Source of the DNA: an uncultured Phocaeicola sp.
GTDB taxonomy: Bacteria > Bacteroidota > Bacteroidia > Bacteroidales > Bacteroidaceae
Length of the DNA: 64,000 bases
NCBI GenBank assembly: GCA_944320815.1
Contig: CALUIZ010000002.1
Coordinates: forward strand, 62,001-126,000
Direction: 5' to 3'
Each line of letters opens with the position of its first letter. Position 1 is the stretch's first letter. The position numbers were made by a program, and so were the translations under genes. This document shows, piece by piece, positions 38,113-47,218 of this stretch. The notes beneath the pieces were generated by a model, which searched no databases, had not been told where the DNA came from, and saw only the letters and a list, made by a program, of their open reading frames with translations.

Positions 38113-41100
38113 TTAGAAACTCAGATTCAGTCCGAATGTATAGATGCGCTGTGACGGATAACGTGCGTAGTCCACACCCCGGAGCAGCACATTGTAGTTG
38201 TAGGCTCCCACTTCAGGGTCATACCCTTTGTATTTGGTGAACGTGAAGGCATTCTGTATGTTCATGTACACGCGCAAATTCTCTATGTGCCATTTGCGGA
38301 TCCATTTCTGCGGGAAGGTGTATCCTAAAGAGATATTCTTGATCCGCAGGTAAGAGCCGTCTTCCACAAATCGGCTGCTCATACGGTTGTTGTCATTGCC
38401 GTCCGCCGTGTTGAGGCGTTGCACTGTGGCTGATTCAGGATTAGACACATGTACGTTCCATATTTCGTTAGGTGAGTTAGGATCAATCAGTTCCACACGT
38501 GCGATACCCGTAGCTTCTTTCAGCAGGTTGCTGTTGCGCATCGGGTTCGTGAAGTCCTGACGGAACAGGTTGACCAGCTTGTTGCCGTACACTCCGTTGA
38601 TGAAGATGTTCAGGTCGAAGCCTTTGTAGGTGAAGTTGTTGTTGAACCCGTAAGAGAACTTCGGTTCCGGATTTCCCAGATACGTGCGGTCCTGTTCGTC
38701 AATCACTCCGTCACCGTTCAGGTCCTCAAAGATATAGTCGCCCACCCATACCTCGTCTTCCGCGATATGCTGGTTTTCAGGAAGTGCCACAGGGATTCTG
38801 CTTCCGTTCTTGTCGAGCAGGAAGTTTCCGTCCGCGTCACGCCGGTAGAAGTCGCTTTCTTCTTTGAACATGCCGATGACATTGTAGCCGTAGTATTGTC
38901 CTACAGGTTGGCCTACGGTGGAATAGGTCAGTGTCTGCGCTCCGTCGATGGTTCCTGAAAGTCCCGAGGTTTCCGTGTAGAGTTTGGTGATTTTGTTCTT
39001 GTTGAACGAAATCGTCAGTCCTGACCGCCATACGAAGTCTTTGGTCGAAATGTTCACCGTGTTCAAGGTGAATTCAGCTCCCCGGTTCTGCATGGCTCCG
39101 GTGTTGGCCCACGGCGACTGGATGATTCCGGTCACGTATGACGGCAGAGAGGCCTGCATCAGCAGGTTGTCTGTGTTCTTGAAATAGGTGTCGAAAATGA
39201 ATTCAACCCGGTTGTCGAACATGTTGAGGTCGAGTCCCACGTTCCAAGCCTTGGTCTCTTCCCATTTCAGCTTGTCGTTCGGATAGTTGCCGGCATAGAA
39301 TCCGGTTCCCCAGATGCTTGCCGCTGACGACATGGTGACTCCATAGGCATAGCTTGATGCCGACTGATTACCTACAAGACCCCATCCCAATCTCAGTTTC
39401 AGATTGTTGAGCCATCTCACGTTTTTCAGGAAGCGTTCGTTGTTGATTTTCCATGCCAGAGCTGCGGAAGGGAACATGCCCCATCGGTTTTCCGGACCAA
39501 AGCTGGAAGAACCGTCGCCGCGCAGCGTGAAGGTTGCCAGATAGCGGTCGTCGTATCCGTAATTCAGTCGTCCGTAGTAGGATTCGATAGCCGATGAGCC
39601 TCTTCCACTGCCGTTCTTCGCTGTAGAAGCATCGCCCATGTTCAGTTCGTGGATAGTGTTGAACAAGTAATTGTCACGGCTTCCATAGAGATTCTCGTAG
39701 TAGTTCTCCTGCGCTTCGTGTCCCACCATGGCCGACACGTTATGCTTGCCGAAGGTCCCGTTGTAGGTCAGGTAAGTCTTGAGTGTCCAGTTGGAGCCGT
39801 TGCTTGCGTCCCTCCGGCCAGTGGATGACTGTACATAATGGCCGTAGTCATACGACGGCGTATATTGATAAGCTGTATTGTAGTAATAGTTTCCCGCATA
39901 TTCCGCACGGAACACCAGACCTTTCCATAAAGTCACGTCCGCGAAGAAGTCCACGTACATTTGCATTCCCTTGTTGTAGTTCTCGCGCATCAAGGCTTCC
40001 GCCACCGGATTGGAGAAATACGTTCCGTACATGTTCTCGGCCTGCGCTCCCCAGCTTCCGTCCGGGTTGCGTGCCGGTGTGTCGGGCAACTGTTCGATGG
40101 CGGTACGGATAATGTTACCGGTGTCTATCGTATTGTTCTGTGTGGTGTGAGCCACGGAAGCTCTCAGTCCGGTAGACAGCCATTTCGTGATTTTGTTGTC
40201 CATGTTGATGCGGGCGGAGAAACGCTCGAAGTCGGAGCCGATGGCGATACCTTCCTGCTGCAGATAGCCGGCGGAGAGGGAGTATTTCAGATTGTCGTTA
40301 CCTCCCGATATGTTCACCTGATGGTTGTGCATCGATGCATTCTGGAAGATTTCTCCTTGCCAGTCAGTTCCTTCTCCCAACAGGCTGATGTCGGCGAACT
40401 CCGCACGTTCACCGAAGCCGATTACTTCCGCACGCAGGTTCTGGTATTCCGCATATTCGCGCAGGTTCATCACATCCAGCTTCTTCGGAAGCTGCTGCAG
40501 ACCGTAATAACCTTCATACGAGATGCGGGTCTTTCCTGCCTGTCCCTGTCTGGTCGTGATGAGTACCACACCGTTTGATGCGCGCGAGCCATAGATGGCA
40601 GTGGCGGAAGCGTCTTTCAGGATTTCCATCGACACGATGTCCGAAGGGTTGATGGATGACAGCACACTTGAGTTGGTGGAGTTGTTTCCGGAGATGGCCA
40701 CACCATCGATCACATAGAGCGGCTCATTGCCGTTCAGTGAGTTGATACCACGGATGCTGACCGAAATACCGCCGCCCGGAGTACCTGAGTTCTGCGTTAC
40801 CGACACACCGGCCGCGCGTCCCTGAAGTGCCTGGTCGAGTGAAGTGATGACAGACTGCTTGATTTCGTCTTCACCCACTGACACGACCGAGCCGGTCAGG
40901 TCGCTCCGTTTCATTGTTCCGTAACCGACAACGACCACTTCATCCAATACTTTCGAGTCTTCTTCCAGCTCTACATTGATAACGGTCTTGTTGGCTTTCA
41001 CTTCCTGGTTCTCGAATCCGATGTAAGAGAATACCAGCGTCTCGTTTGTCTTTGCCTGGATGGAGAATTTTCCGTCGAGGTCGGTGATGGTTCCCACACT

Positions 41101-41295
41101 GGGCCGTTCCTTGATCTGTACGCTTACACCAATCAGCGGTTCGCCGTCCATGCCGGATGTGACGGTCCCCGTCACAGTCCTGTTCTGGAGTGGGGCGGCA
41201 AAGAAGTTGGCGGTTGTAGCCCCCAGAAGGAAGAGGACCAATACGATACGGCATAAACAGAAGTTCATGCGCTTTTCTTTAAACACGTTTCCCAT
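38113..41295 (-). CDS. SusC-family TonB-dependent outer-membrane transporter
   Basis: A 1060-residue TonB-dependent transporter. After the signal peptide come a carboxypeptidase-D-like regulatory domain (about residues 38-118, TVTGTVTSGMDGEPLIGVSV), a TonB box and plug (DEVVVVGYGT near 117-126), and a long barrel ending in the terminal aromatic FGLNLSF. It imports oligosaccharides produced by the surface GH5 with energy from TonB/ExbBD. Two starts are possible: 41295 (MGNVFKEKR) or 41268 (MNFCLCR). A TACATTTG promoter element lies about 66 nt upstream. It is the first gene of the eight-gene minus-strand operon. Confidence 0.96.
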   Translation of the reverse strand: MGNVFKEKRMNFCLCRIVLVLFLLGATTANFFAAPLQNRTVTGTVTSGMDGEPLIGVSVQIKERPSVGTITDLDGKFSIQAKTNETLVFSYIGFENQEVKANKTVINVELEEDSKVLDEVVVVGYGTMKRSDLTGSVVSVGEDEIKQSVITSLDQALQGRAAGVSVTQNSGTPGGGISVSIRGINSLNGNEPLYVIDGVAISGNNSTNSSVLSSINPSDIVSMEILKDASATAIYGSRASNGVVLITTRQGQAGKTRISYEGYYGLQQLPKKLDVMNLREYAEYQNLRAEVIGFGERAEFADISLLGEGTDWQGEIFQNASMHNHQVNISGGNDNLKYSLSAGYLQQEGIAIGSDFERFSARINMDNKITKWLSTGLRASVAHTTQNNTIDTGNIIRTAIEQLPDTPARNPDGSWGAQAENMYGTYFSNPVAEALMRENYNKGMQMYVDFFADVTLWKGLVFRAEYAGNYYYNTAYQYTPSYDYGHYVQSSTGRRDASNGSNWTLKTYLTYNGTFGKHNVSAMVGHEAQENYYENLYGSRDNYLFNTIHELNMGDASTAKNGSGRGSSAIESYYGRLNYGYDDRYLATFTLRGDGSSSFGPENRWGMFPSAALAWKINNERFLKNVRWLNNLKLRLGWGLVGNQSASSYAYGVTMSSAASIWGTGFYAGNYPNDKLKWEETKAWNVGLDLNMFDNRVEFIFDTYFKNTDNLLMQASLPSYVTGIIQSPWANTGAMQNRGAEFTLNTVNISTKDFVWRSGLTISFNKNKITKLYTETSGLSGTIDGAQTLTYSTVGQPVGQYYGYNVIGMFKEESDFYRRDADGNFLLDKNGSRIPVALPENQHIAEDEVWVGDYIFEDLNGDGVIDEQDRTYLGNPEPKFSYGFNNNFTYKGFDLNIFINGVYGNKLVNLFRQDFTNPMRNSNLLKEATGIARVELIDPNSPNEIWNVHVSNPESATVQRLNTADGNDNNRMSSRFVEDGSYLRIKNISLGYTFPQKWIRKWHIENLRVYMNIQNAFTFTKYKGYDPEVGAYNYNVLLRGVDYARYPSQRIYTFGLNLSF

Positions 41296-41360
41296 GATAC
41301 AACATCATTTTAAAGTTAACTGAAATTTGTTCATCTTCTTTTTGTGAATGATTACGTCAG

Positions 41361-41368
41361 CAAATGTA
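41361..41368 (-). promoter_or_regulatory. putative -7 element of the susC operon
   Basis: Minus-strand TACATTTG fits TAnnTTTG and would give a leader of about 60 nt before the susC start. It lies just after a short intrinsic terminator that ends the upstream GH3 transcript. A -33 TTTG at the usual spacing is not evident. Confidence 0.55.
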
Positions 41369-41370
41369 CG

Positions 41371-41391
41371 AAAAACCCCAATGGAGGGGCT
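41371..41391 (-). terminator. short intrinsic terminator before susC
   Basis: On the minus strand AGCCCC-TCCATT-GGGGTT followed by a T-run forms a 6-bp stem (one G-T pair) with U-tract. It is placed to stop readthrough from the GH3 unit just before the susC promoter. Confidence 0.5.
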
Positions 41392-41753
41392 GACCAGATG
41401 TTTTCCTGTTGTGACATATTTGTCATTGTGGCGGAGTGAAATGTTGCTATGGAATGTATCAAATGTTGCATGTCTTTTCCCGACCTTTCCGGAAGTGTCT
41501 GATGCATAGTGTGGAACGCTTTCAGAACCGTGTCCGGAAGGCTTTGTCGGCCGGATGTGGAATCTTGTGACCGGCCGGAACTATTTTGGGGCGGATGTCC
41601 GGAATGGACATAAAAAAATGACGGGATACCTCAATGGAAGTGTCCCGTCATTCGGATTGAAATATCCCGTTGTTTTGGATGAAACGTCCTGTTGTCTTTG
41701 GAAGAAGACTGAAAGGACAGGAACGGATAGTCAGGGATGTCCGTTCGCTGGTG
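41392..41753. other. intergenic region between GH3 and susC
   Basis: About 360 bp without a convincing gene. It holds one good terminator hairpin (41617-41652); the rest (41400-41610, 41655-41750) shows no motif I can name. It contains several CCGGAA/TTCCGG-type short words (41490-41610), whose meaning is unclear. Confidence 0.5.
41617..41652 (-). terminator. intrinsic terminator of the esterase-GH3 unit
   Basis: Stem of 13 bp with one G-T pair (41617-41629 against 41640-41652) and a 10-nt loop. An A-run at 41612-41618 on the plus strand gives the U-tract of the minus-strand transcript about 100 nt after the GH3 stop. Confidence 0.75.
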
Positions 41754-44108
41754 CTATCTGTTCGGTGTTTCCCATACCTTCGTTTCGCTGCATTTCAGGT
41801 CAATCCACTGGTCTCCGGCCTTGAACTTGAAGTCGCCTTCCTCCAGTCGCCATTTGCCGTCGTAGCCCACGAATGCCATGTCACTCCCTTTCAGTTTCAG
41901 CGTGACAGTCTTGGTTTCTCCCGGCTCAAGCGAAACCTTGTCGAAATTGCGCAGACGTATGTTGTCGGGAGTGCTGCTTGCCACCAGGTCTTTCGAGAAC
42001 AGGAGCACGCTCTCTTTACCCGCCATCTTTCCGGTGTTTGTCACGTCAACCATGAAAGTCAGCTCATCATCGGCGGTGAATGCGGTCTTGTCCACCTTCA
42101 GATTTGCATATTTGTAAGTGGTGTAGCTCAATCCGAAGCCGAAAGGCCATTGAATGTCCATTACCGAATCATAGTTGTAGTTTCCTCCCATCTGACCTAT
42201 GTTCTCACAAGGCTTGTAGTCGTAAGTGGCCAGCGCATTGATGTGTCTCGGATAAGTGAACGGCATTTTTCCGCTGAAGTTTGCGTCTCCGGCAAGCAGG
42301 TTAGCCAGCGCGTCACCTCCGTAGTTGCTTGGAAGCATCACGTTGACGATGGCTTTCGCAAGCGGTTCGATGTCCTTGATGAGGCGCGGACGTCCCTGGT
42401 TCAGGACCAGTACGATGGGCTTTCCGGTTTTTGCCAGAGCCTTCACCAGTTCCTGCTGGTTGGCGGAAAGGTTCAGGTCGGTCAGGTTGCCCGGCGTTTC
42501 ACAGTAAGAGTTCTCTCCGATGCAGGCGATGATTACGTCGGCACGGCTCGCAGCGGCCACAGCCTTCCCGATTTCCGGTTTGTTTTCCTCCCACCAGTTG
42601 TCGTTCTTGTAGGGAGCATACGTTACGCCCGGTTCATAAATAATGTTCTCTTTTCCGTATTTGTTGCACAAAGACTCGTAGATTGTATTGTAGGCTTGCG
42701 CACATTCGTCAGCACGGTGTCCCTGCCAGCTGTACGACCATCCTCCGTTGAGGCAGCGCATGGAATTGGCGTTCGGTCCGGTGAGCAGAATCCGTTTTCC
42801 TTTGGCGAGCGGAAGCAGATTGCCTTCGTTTTTCACCAGCACTTCCGACTCCTCCGCAGCTTGAAGTGCAACCTTGGCAAACTCTTCCGAACCGAACTTG
42901 TCATATTCCTTTATGTCCCAATAAGGATTGTCGAACAGGCCGAGGCGGTATTTCAGACGCAGCACACGCGACACGGCATCGTCGATGCGGCTCATCGGCA
43001 CTTCGCCTTCCTCCACCAGCTCCTTCAGGTAATCGCAGAAACTGACTTCATACGGCACCATCGACATGTCGATGCCCGCGTTGATGGCAATCTTTATGGC
43101 TTCTTTCTTTGTGGCGGCGATATGGTCGCGGACGCAGAGGTTATTGATGTCCGCCCAGTCGGTCACGATAAGGCCGTCCCAGTTCAGGTCTTCTTTCAGC
43201 CACTGCGTCAGGTATTCCTTGTTGGCATGGAACGGCATCCCGTTGTCCACGCTGGAGTTGACCATGACACTCAGTGCGCCGTGGCGTACCGCCGCAAGGT
43301 AGGGGGCGAAATGCTTTTCTCTCATGTCGCTCCGCGAGATGGAAGAGGGTGTGCGGTCTTTGCCGGATACGGGCACTCCGTAGCCCATGTAATGTTTCAT
43401 GCAGGCTGCCACGCTGTGTTTGCCGATGTGATTGGGATCTTCTCCTTGGAAGCCTTCCACGGCAGCCTTTCCCATTTCCGCGTTCACGTAGCAGTCCTCT
43501 CCGTAGTTTTCCCACATGCGCGACCAGCGCGGGTCTCTTCCCAAATCGACAACCGGCGCGAAATTCCACGGAATGTTGCAGGCTTTCGTTTCATAGGCGG
43601 AGATTTCCGCGCTCCGTTTCACGAGGTCGCGGTTGAAAGTGGCTGCCATGTTCACCCCTTGCGGGAACATGGTGCCGTCCAGCGTGTAGGTCGTTCCGTG
43701 TATCTGGTCTACTCCATAGATGCAGGGAATGCCGATTTCTTTCATTGAAAGTTCCTGAATCTGTTTGATAGCTTCTGCCCATTTCTCTTTGGTCTGGGCA
43801 ATACTCAGGGGCACGTTCAGCAACGAGCCGACTTTGTATTTCCCGATTACGGTGTCAAGCTTTTCTTTGTCGAGGGTGAAACCGTTTTTCTGGCTTGCTT
43901 CGAAATCAGTCACTACATCAATGGTGATTTCGCACATCTGTCCGATTTTTTCTTCCAGCGTCATTTTGTCCAGCCATTGCCGGATGTTGTTCTCGATTTC
44001 CGGATCTGAAGGAATGGCGGGTGCCGTCTTTTGTTGCTGGCATCCGGTCTGTAGCATGGTACCCGTGCATATGACGGATGCCAACGCGAGCTTAGTGATG
44101 TTTCTCAT
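41754..44108 (-). CDS. GH3 beta-glucosidase-type lipoprotein
   Basis: A 784-residue protein with a lipobox (TGC, Cys23), the GH3 TIM barrel (about residues 35-380), the alpha/beta sandwich (about 400-610) and the C-terminal fibronectin-like domain (about 690-784, with [21 protein letters not shown]). The nucleophile is Asp317 in IVTDWAD. KHYMGYG is the conserved substrate-binding KH. Such enzymes trim beta-linked glucose from the non-reducing ends of the xyloglucan backbone after xylose removal. It is the second gene of an SGNH-esterase/GH3 unit, 20 nt behind the esterase. Confidence 0.9.
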   Translation of the reverse strand: MRNITKLALASVICTGTMLQTGCQQQKTAPAIPSDPEIENNIRQWLDKMTLEEKIGQMCEITIDVVTDFEASQKNGFTLDKEKLDTVIGKYKVGSLLNVPLSIAQTKEKWAEAIKQIQELSMKEIGIPCIYGVDQIHGTTYTLDGTMFPQGVNMAATFNRDLVKRSAEISAYETKACNIPWNFAPVVDLGRDPRWSRMWENYGEDCYVNAEMGKAAVEGFQGEDPNHIGKHSVAACMKHYMGYGVPVSGKDRTPSSISRSDMREKHFAPYLAAVRHGALSVMVNSSVDNGMPFHANKEYLTQWLKEDLNWDGLIVTDWADINNLCVRDHIAATKKEAIKIAINAGIDMSMVPYEVSFCDYLKELVEEGEVPMSRIDDAVSRVLRLKYRLGLFDNPYWDIKEYDKFGSEEFAKVALQAAEESEVLVKNEGNLLPLAKGKRILLTGPNANSMRCLNGGWSYSWQGHRADECAQAYNTIYESLCNKYGKENIIYEPGVTYAPYKNDNWWEENKPEIGKAVAAASRADVIIACIGENSYCETPGNLTDLNLSANQQELVKALAKTGKPIVLVLNQGRPRLIKDIEPLAKAIVNVMLPSNYGGDALANLLAGDANFSGKMPFTYPRHINALATYDYKPCENIGQMGGNYNYDSVMDIQWPFGFGLSYTTYKYANLKVDKTAFTADDELTFMVDVTNTGKMAGKESVLLFSKDLVASSTPDNIRLRNFDKVSLEPGETKTVTLKLKGSDMAFVGYDGKWRLEEGDFKFKAGDQWIDLKCSETKVWETPNR

Positions 44109-44128
44109 GAAATCTGCTTTTTAGTTGG

Positions 44129-44899
44129 TTAATATTGTTTGTCTCCTGTCTCAACGGTTGAGTGGCAGTGCGGTTCGTTCTCCTTTCCGCAAAGATAATT
44201 CTTTTTATGGCTCGGAAGATTCTTTTCTTCCGTATATGCGGTCGGAACTTCTTTCCTGATTGCCTGATAGATAAATCCCGCAAGTCTGGCGGCTCCCTCC
44301 TTGTCCGGATGAACTCCGTCAGGGCATTCTTTCTGGCAGTAAGGACGCATCTGGGTATAGAGGTCGATGACAGGAAGATGACATTCATGCGCCACTTCCC
44401 TGATGCGCGGGATGATTCCGTTCCGGATGATGCTGTCGTTGATGGAATACGGGTTCTCGTTTGCAGGGATAGGCAGGCACAGGTAAATTCGAGGGTGTGA
44501 ACTCAAGGTGTCGAGTGCGTGGATTAACGTGCGGAGGTCGGTCTTGAATTCCTGTTTGTGCTGCCAATTCCATGCTTTCGAATCGTTTGTCCCCAATTTG
44601 ATGATTGCCACGTCGGGCAGGCTGGCCAGCGCATTCTTGAAACACTGTTCTTTCATGTAAGGCACATCTCCTTCTATGGTCAGTGTGCGTCCGCTTGCGC
44701 CGAAATTTTTGACGGAATATCCGTCTCCTAGCAATTGTTGTAATACGGAGGGCCAACTTTCCGTGTCAGGGTGTTGCAGTCCGTATCCTTCCGTGATGCT
44801 GTTGCCTATGCAGGCTACTTTGACAGGATGCTGTCCCGGCTGCGCGGAAGCGAACAGGGGCAGTAAGAGGCATAGCCATGCGAATCGTTTCTTTTTCAT
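44129..44899 (-). CDS. exported SGNH/GDSL esterase
   Basis: A 256-residue exported protein (signal peptide about residues 1-20, FASAQ) of the SGNH hydrolase fold. Block I GNSITEG gives the nucleophile Ser; LGTND is block III; DGVHPD near the C-terminus gives the catalytic Asp/His. Such enzymes in glycan loci usually remove acetyl groups. It is the second esterase of the locus, with a different fold family signature from the SASA-type enzyme at 24341. ATG at 44899 gives the signal peptide; the frame stays open to 45022 without coding sense. A TACCTTTG element lies about 33 nt upstream. Confidence 0.85.
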   Translation of the reverse strand: MKKKRFAWLCLLLPLFASAQPGQHPVKVACIGNSITEGYGLQHPDTESWPSVLQQLLGDGYSVKNFGASGRTLTIEGDVPYMKEQCFKNALASLPDVAIIKLGTNDSKAWNWQHKQEFKTDLRTLIHALDTLSSHPRIYLCLPIPANENPYSINDSIIRNGIIPRIREVAHECHLPVIDLYTQMRPYCQKECPDGVHPDKEGAARLAGFIYQAIRKEVPTAYTEEKNLPSHKKNYLCGKENEPHCHSTVETGDKQY

Positions 44900-44931
44900 G
44901 TGAGTAGGATTTTTTGTGGTTCTCGTTTCTA

Positions 44932-44939
44932 CAAAGGTA
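44932..44939 (-). promoter_or_regulatory. putative -7 element of the SGNH esterase-GH3 unit
   Basis: Minus-strand TACCTTTG fits TAnnTTTG, about 33 nt before the esterase start. Confidence 0.45.
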
Positions 44940-45110
44940 GTCTTTTTGAACTTTGGGCAGCATGACCGGATGTTTCGGAATGCGGTGCGGATTGTTGGAA
45001 GCGGAGAGGAGTTACAAATCATGCCCTGTTTGATAACATTTGGTCCGGCCGCATAACAAATCCTTATGCTCTTGTTACGAATCCGACTGACGCTTCTCTT
45101 TTATATTGCG

Positions 45111-45118
45111 TAATTTTG
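45111..45118 (+). promoter_or_regulatory. putative -7 element of the fimbrillin-like gene
   Basis: TAATTTTG fits TAnnTTTG, about 60 nt before the ATG at 45179, on the strand opposite to the esterase promoter. Confidence 0.5.
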
Positions 45119-45178
45119 TTCCCGTAACATATGCAGCTTTTGGATGCGTTTTGTTGAATCATTAAACATTTAATCATT

Positions 45179-47104
45179 ATGAAAAAGACATTTTTTTGGG
45201 GAGTGGTGGCCTCCATGCTGGTTGCCTCCTGCTCGGAAGAGGACGGCCTGAACCAGGGCGTCTCCGACGGAATCACGTTTTCATCTGTTGTCGGCTCGCG
45301 TGCCACGGACACAAGCTTTGAGGCCAATGATGAAATAGGTATCTCGATGTATGCCAATGGGGCTGTTGCGGGCAGCGCGACCAATGTGAAGTATGCCACG
45401 GCCGACGGCTCTTCCTTTACCTCCCAGACTCCGATAACTTGGGGTCTCGCCGGAGGAGCGGATGAGGCTGATTTTGTCGGGGTTTATCCATATAAGGCGG
45501 ACGGTGTGGTGGACGGTGCTTATACTGTCACTCTCTCTACAGAAGGAGGCGCCTTGAGTAAAAATGATGTGATGTATGCCAGAACGACAAGTGAGGTAGG
45601 CAAGAAGAATGTGAACCTGATTTTCAGGCACAAGCTTGTGAAGGTGGTGATGCAGGTTTATGACGAGAATGGAAAGGGACTCGCCGGTGCTGACGTAAAG
45701 ATAGACAAGCAGCAGACTACCGGAACGCTGGACCTTTCTGATGGTACTGTAACCGTGACGGGCGATGCTTCCGCTGAACTGGCATTTGCGACAAATCCGG
45801 ATATTACCGGCCAGTATCAGACTATCGTGATGCCTTCGGATGCCTTGCAGGGAAGATGCATCACAATTTCTTACAACGGGAAAGACTATCCTTGTCCGAT
45901 AGACGCTTATGCGTTCGAGTCAGGCAAAAGGATAACTTTTTCCGCTACCATCAGTCCGAATGGGACAGTTTCTCCGGGCCAGACAACGGATGTGTCGGCT
46001 GATGTGACCGACTGGGATGACGAAGTGGTGGATTCCGGATGGATTTTCGCTGAAGGCGAAGAGTTTGAAGTGACAGGGAAAAATTCGCGTCAGTTGGCTG
46101 CGGATGTTGCCTTGAGCAATGTTCCTGTTGAAATCGGCGGTTTTGAGGGTGATCTCCTTGCTACCGACGTGTATAGTCTGGAATATACAAGGGAAAGTGG
46201 TGAGAACACAGCTGCCATTTCCGTGAGCGGCAAGGTGTATACGTTGCCTGCCGGACAGATGAGCGGCACGATTCTGATAGCGGTTGGAGAAAACGTGAAC
46301 GGCATTTCGGTCTCTTCGGAAGATGCGGGCATCACACTGACAAAGGTGCTGGTCTATACGAACGAAAGGATTGTGGCACCTATCCTGCTTTGGGAAGGTG
46401 ACGGTACGGTAGGAAACGGAGCTGCCGATATGGGTGTTTGGCCGCCTAAATTGGCCGAATTTACCATTGGTGAGGCTGACAGGGGCGAACTTGTTGTTGG
46501 GGCGACTGTCCAGATTCATTACACGACATTGGGCACGCTGAACATTTCCAATGGACCGGGTTTTTACAGCAACAATAACTTTGGTGAAAACGATGAGGAA
46601 AACAAGGTGGTTTCAACGGTTGTCACTTTGCCTTTGTATGAAGCGATTGTGAACAGCGACTATAAGGTAACGGTGGCTACAGACTGGGAAGGCAAGGCTG
46701 TAATCAGCAAAGTGAAACTTGTTCCTTCAACTGAAGAAGGCATCTCCGGGAATCTGTTGTGGTGGACAGGTGTTGATGTGTATATGACTTGGAGGCGGAT
46801 TGACATGTGGCTTCCTGCCAGTCTGGCCGAAGGAGACATCATACGTGTCAACTGCAAGGATGTGAGTGAAGGCGCAAAATTGAAGGGGGCGAAAATCTCA
46901 TGGGGAGCGGCCGGAGAAGAACAGGATGTCGTGCTCGCAGAACAGACTCCTTCGGTGGGAGCGGCGACTGTGGACTTTAAGATAGACGCAGCTACCCTTT
47001 CAACGCTGACTGAAAAGATAGGAGTGGGTACGGCATTGACTCTTGTCGGTGAAAATCTTGCCGTTACAAGCATTGAACTTGTCCGTGCCGGTGCCGCTCA
47101 ATGA
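45179..47104 (+). CDS. fimbrillin-like lipoprotein with C-terminal repeat domains
   Basis: A 641-residue lipoprotein (lipobox VASC, Cys18). Residues about 30-280 match the fimbrillin/Mfa-like fold, with GISMYANGA, FVGVYPYKADG, NVNLIFRHKLVKVVMQVYD and an FSATIS end. Behind it come three beta-rich units: about 287-395, 398-517 and 522-639. They share the ending pattern ITLTKVLVYT, AVISKVKLVP and AVTSIELVRA, and the latter two share the start LLW. They look like small jelly-roll carbohydrate-binding modules. Between the esterase and GH5 genes of a glycan locus, a surface glycan-binding role is likely (inference). A terminator follows. Confidence 0.7.
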   Translation: MKKTFFWGVVASMLVASCSEEDGLNQGVSDGITFSSVVGSRATDTSFEANDEIGISMYANGAVAGSATNVKYATADGSSFTSQTPITWGLAGGADEADFVGVYPYKADGVVDGAYTVTLSTEGGALSKNDVMYARTTSEVGKKNVNLIFRHKLVKVVMQVYDENGKGLAGADVKIDKQQTTGTLDLSDGTVTVTGDASAELAFATNPDITGQYQTIVMPSDALQGRCITISYNGKDYPCPIDAYAFESGKRITFSATISPNGTVSPGQTTDVSADVTDWDDEVVDSGWIFAEGEEFEVTGKNSRQLAADVALSNVPVEIGGFEGDLLATDVYSLEYTRESGENTAAISVSGKVYTLPAGQMSGTILIAVGENVNGISVSSEDAGITLTKVLVYTNERIVAPILLWEGDGTVGNGAADMGVWPPKLAEFTIGEADRGELVVGATVQIHYTTLGTLNISNGPGFYSNNNFGENDEENKVVSTVVTLPLYEAIVNSDYKVTVATDWEGKAVISKVKLVPSTEEGISGNLLWWTGVDVYMTWRRIDMWLPASLAEGDIIRVNCKDVSEGAKLKGAKISWGAAGEEQDVVLAEQTPSVGAATVDFKIDAATLSTLTEKIGVGTALTLVGENLAVTSIELVRAGAAQ

Positions 47105-47149
47105 ATCAAGCTTTCAATGGATGATATAATAATTCTTTAACTGACAGAC

Positions 47150-47194
47150 GAGGCTGTCTCAAAATGAAAGCCAACTTTATTTTGAGATGGCCTC
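47150..47194 (+). terminator. intrinsic terminator of the fimbrillin-like gene
   Basis: A 16-bp stem with two G-T pairs (47150-47165 against 47179-47194) closed by a 13-nt loop, about 45 nt after the stop. Its GAGGCTGT-TC core recurs in the terminator at 60421. Confidence 0.75.
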
Positions 47195-47218
47195 CGTTGT
47201 TTTATCAAAGCAGACATT

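Noticed and set aside
41670-43748. 692-codon open frame antisense to the GH3 gene
   Set aside because: It lies wholly opposite a clear GH3 enzyme with all active-site motifs. Long antisense frames arise here from codon bias in GC-rich genes.
44900-45178. Possible gene between the esterase and the fimbrillin-like gene
   Set aside because: The frames here are extensions of the esterase frame and lack start and composition; the region holds two divergent promoters.
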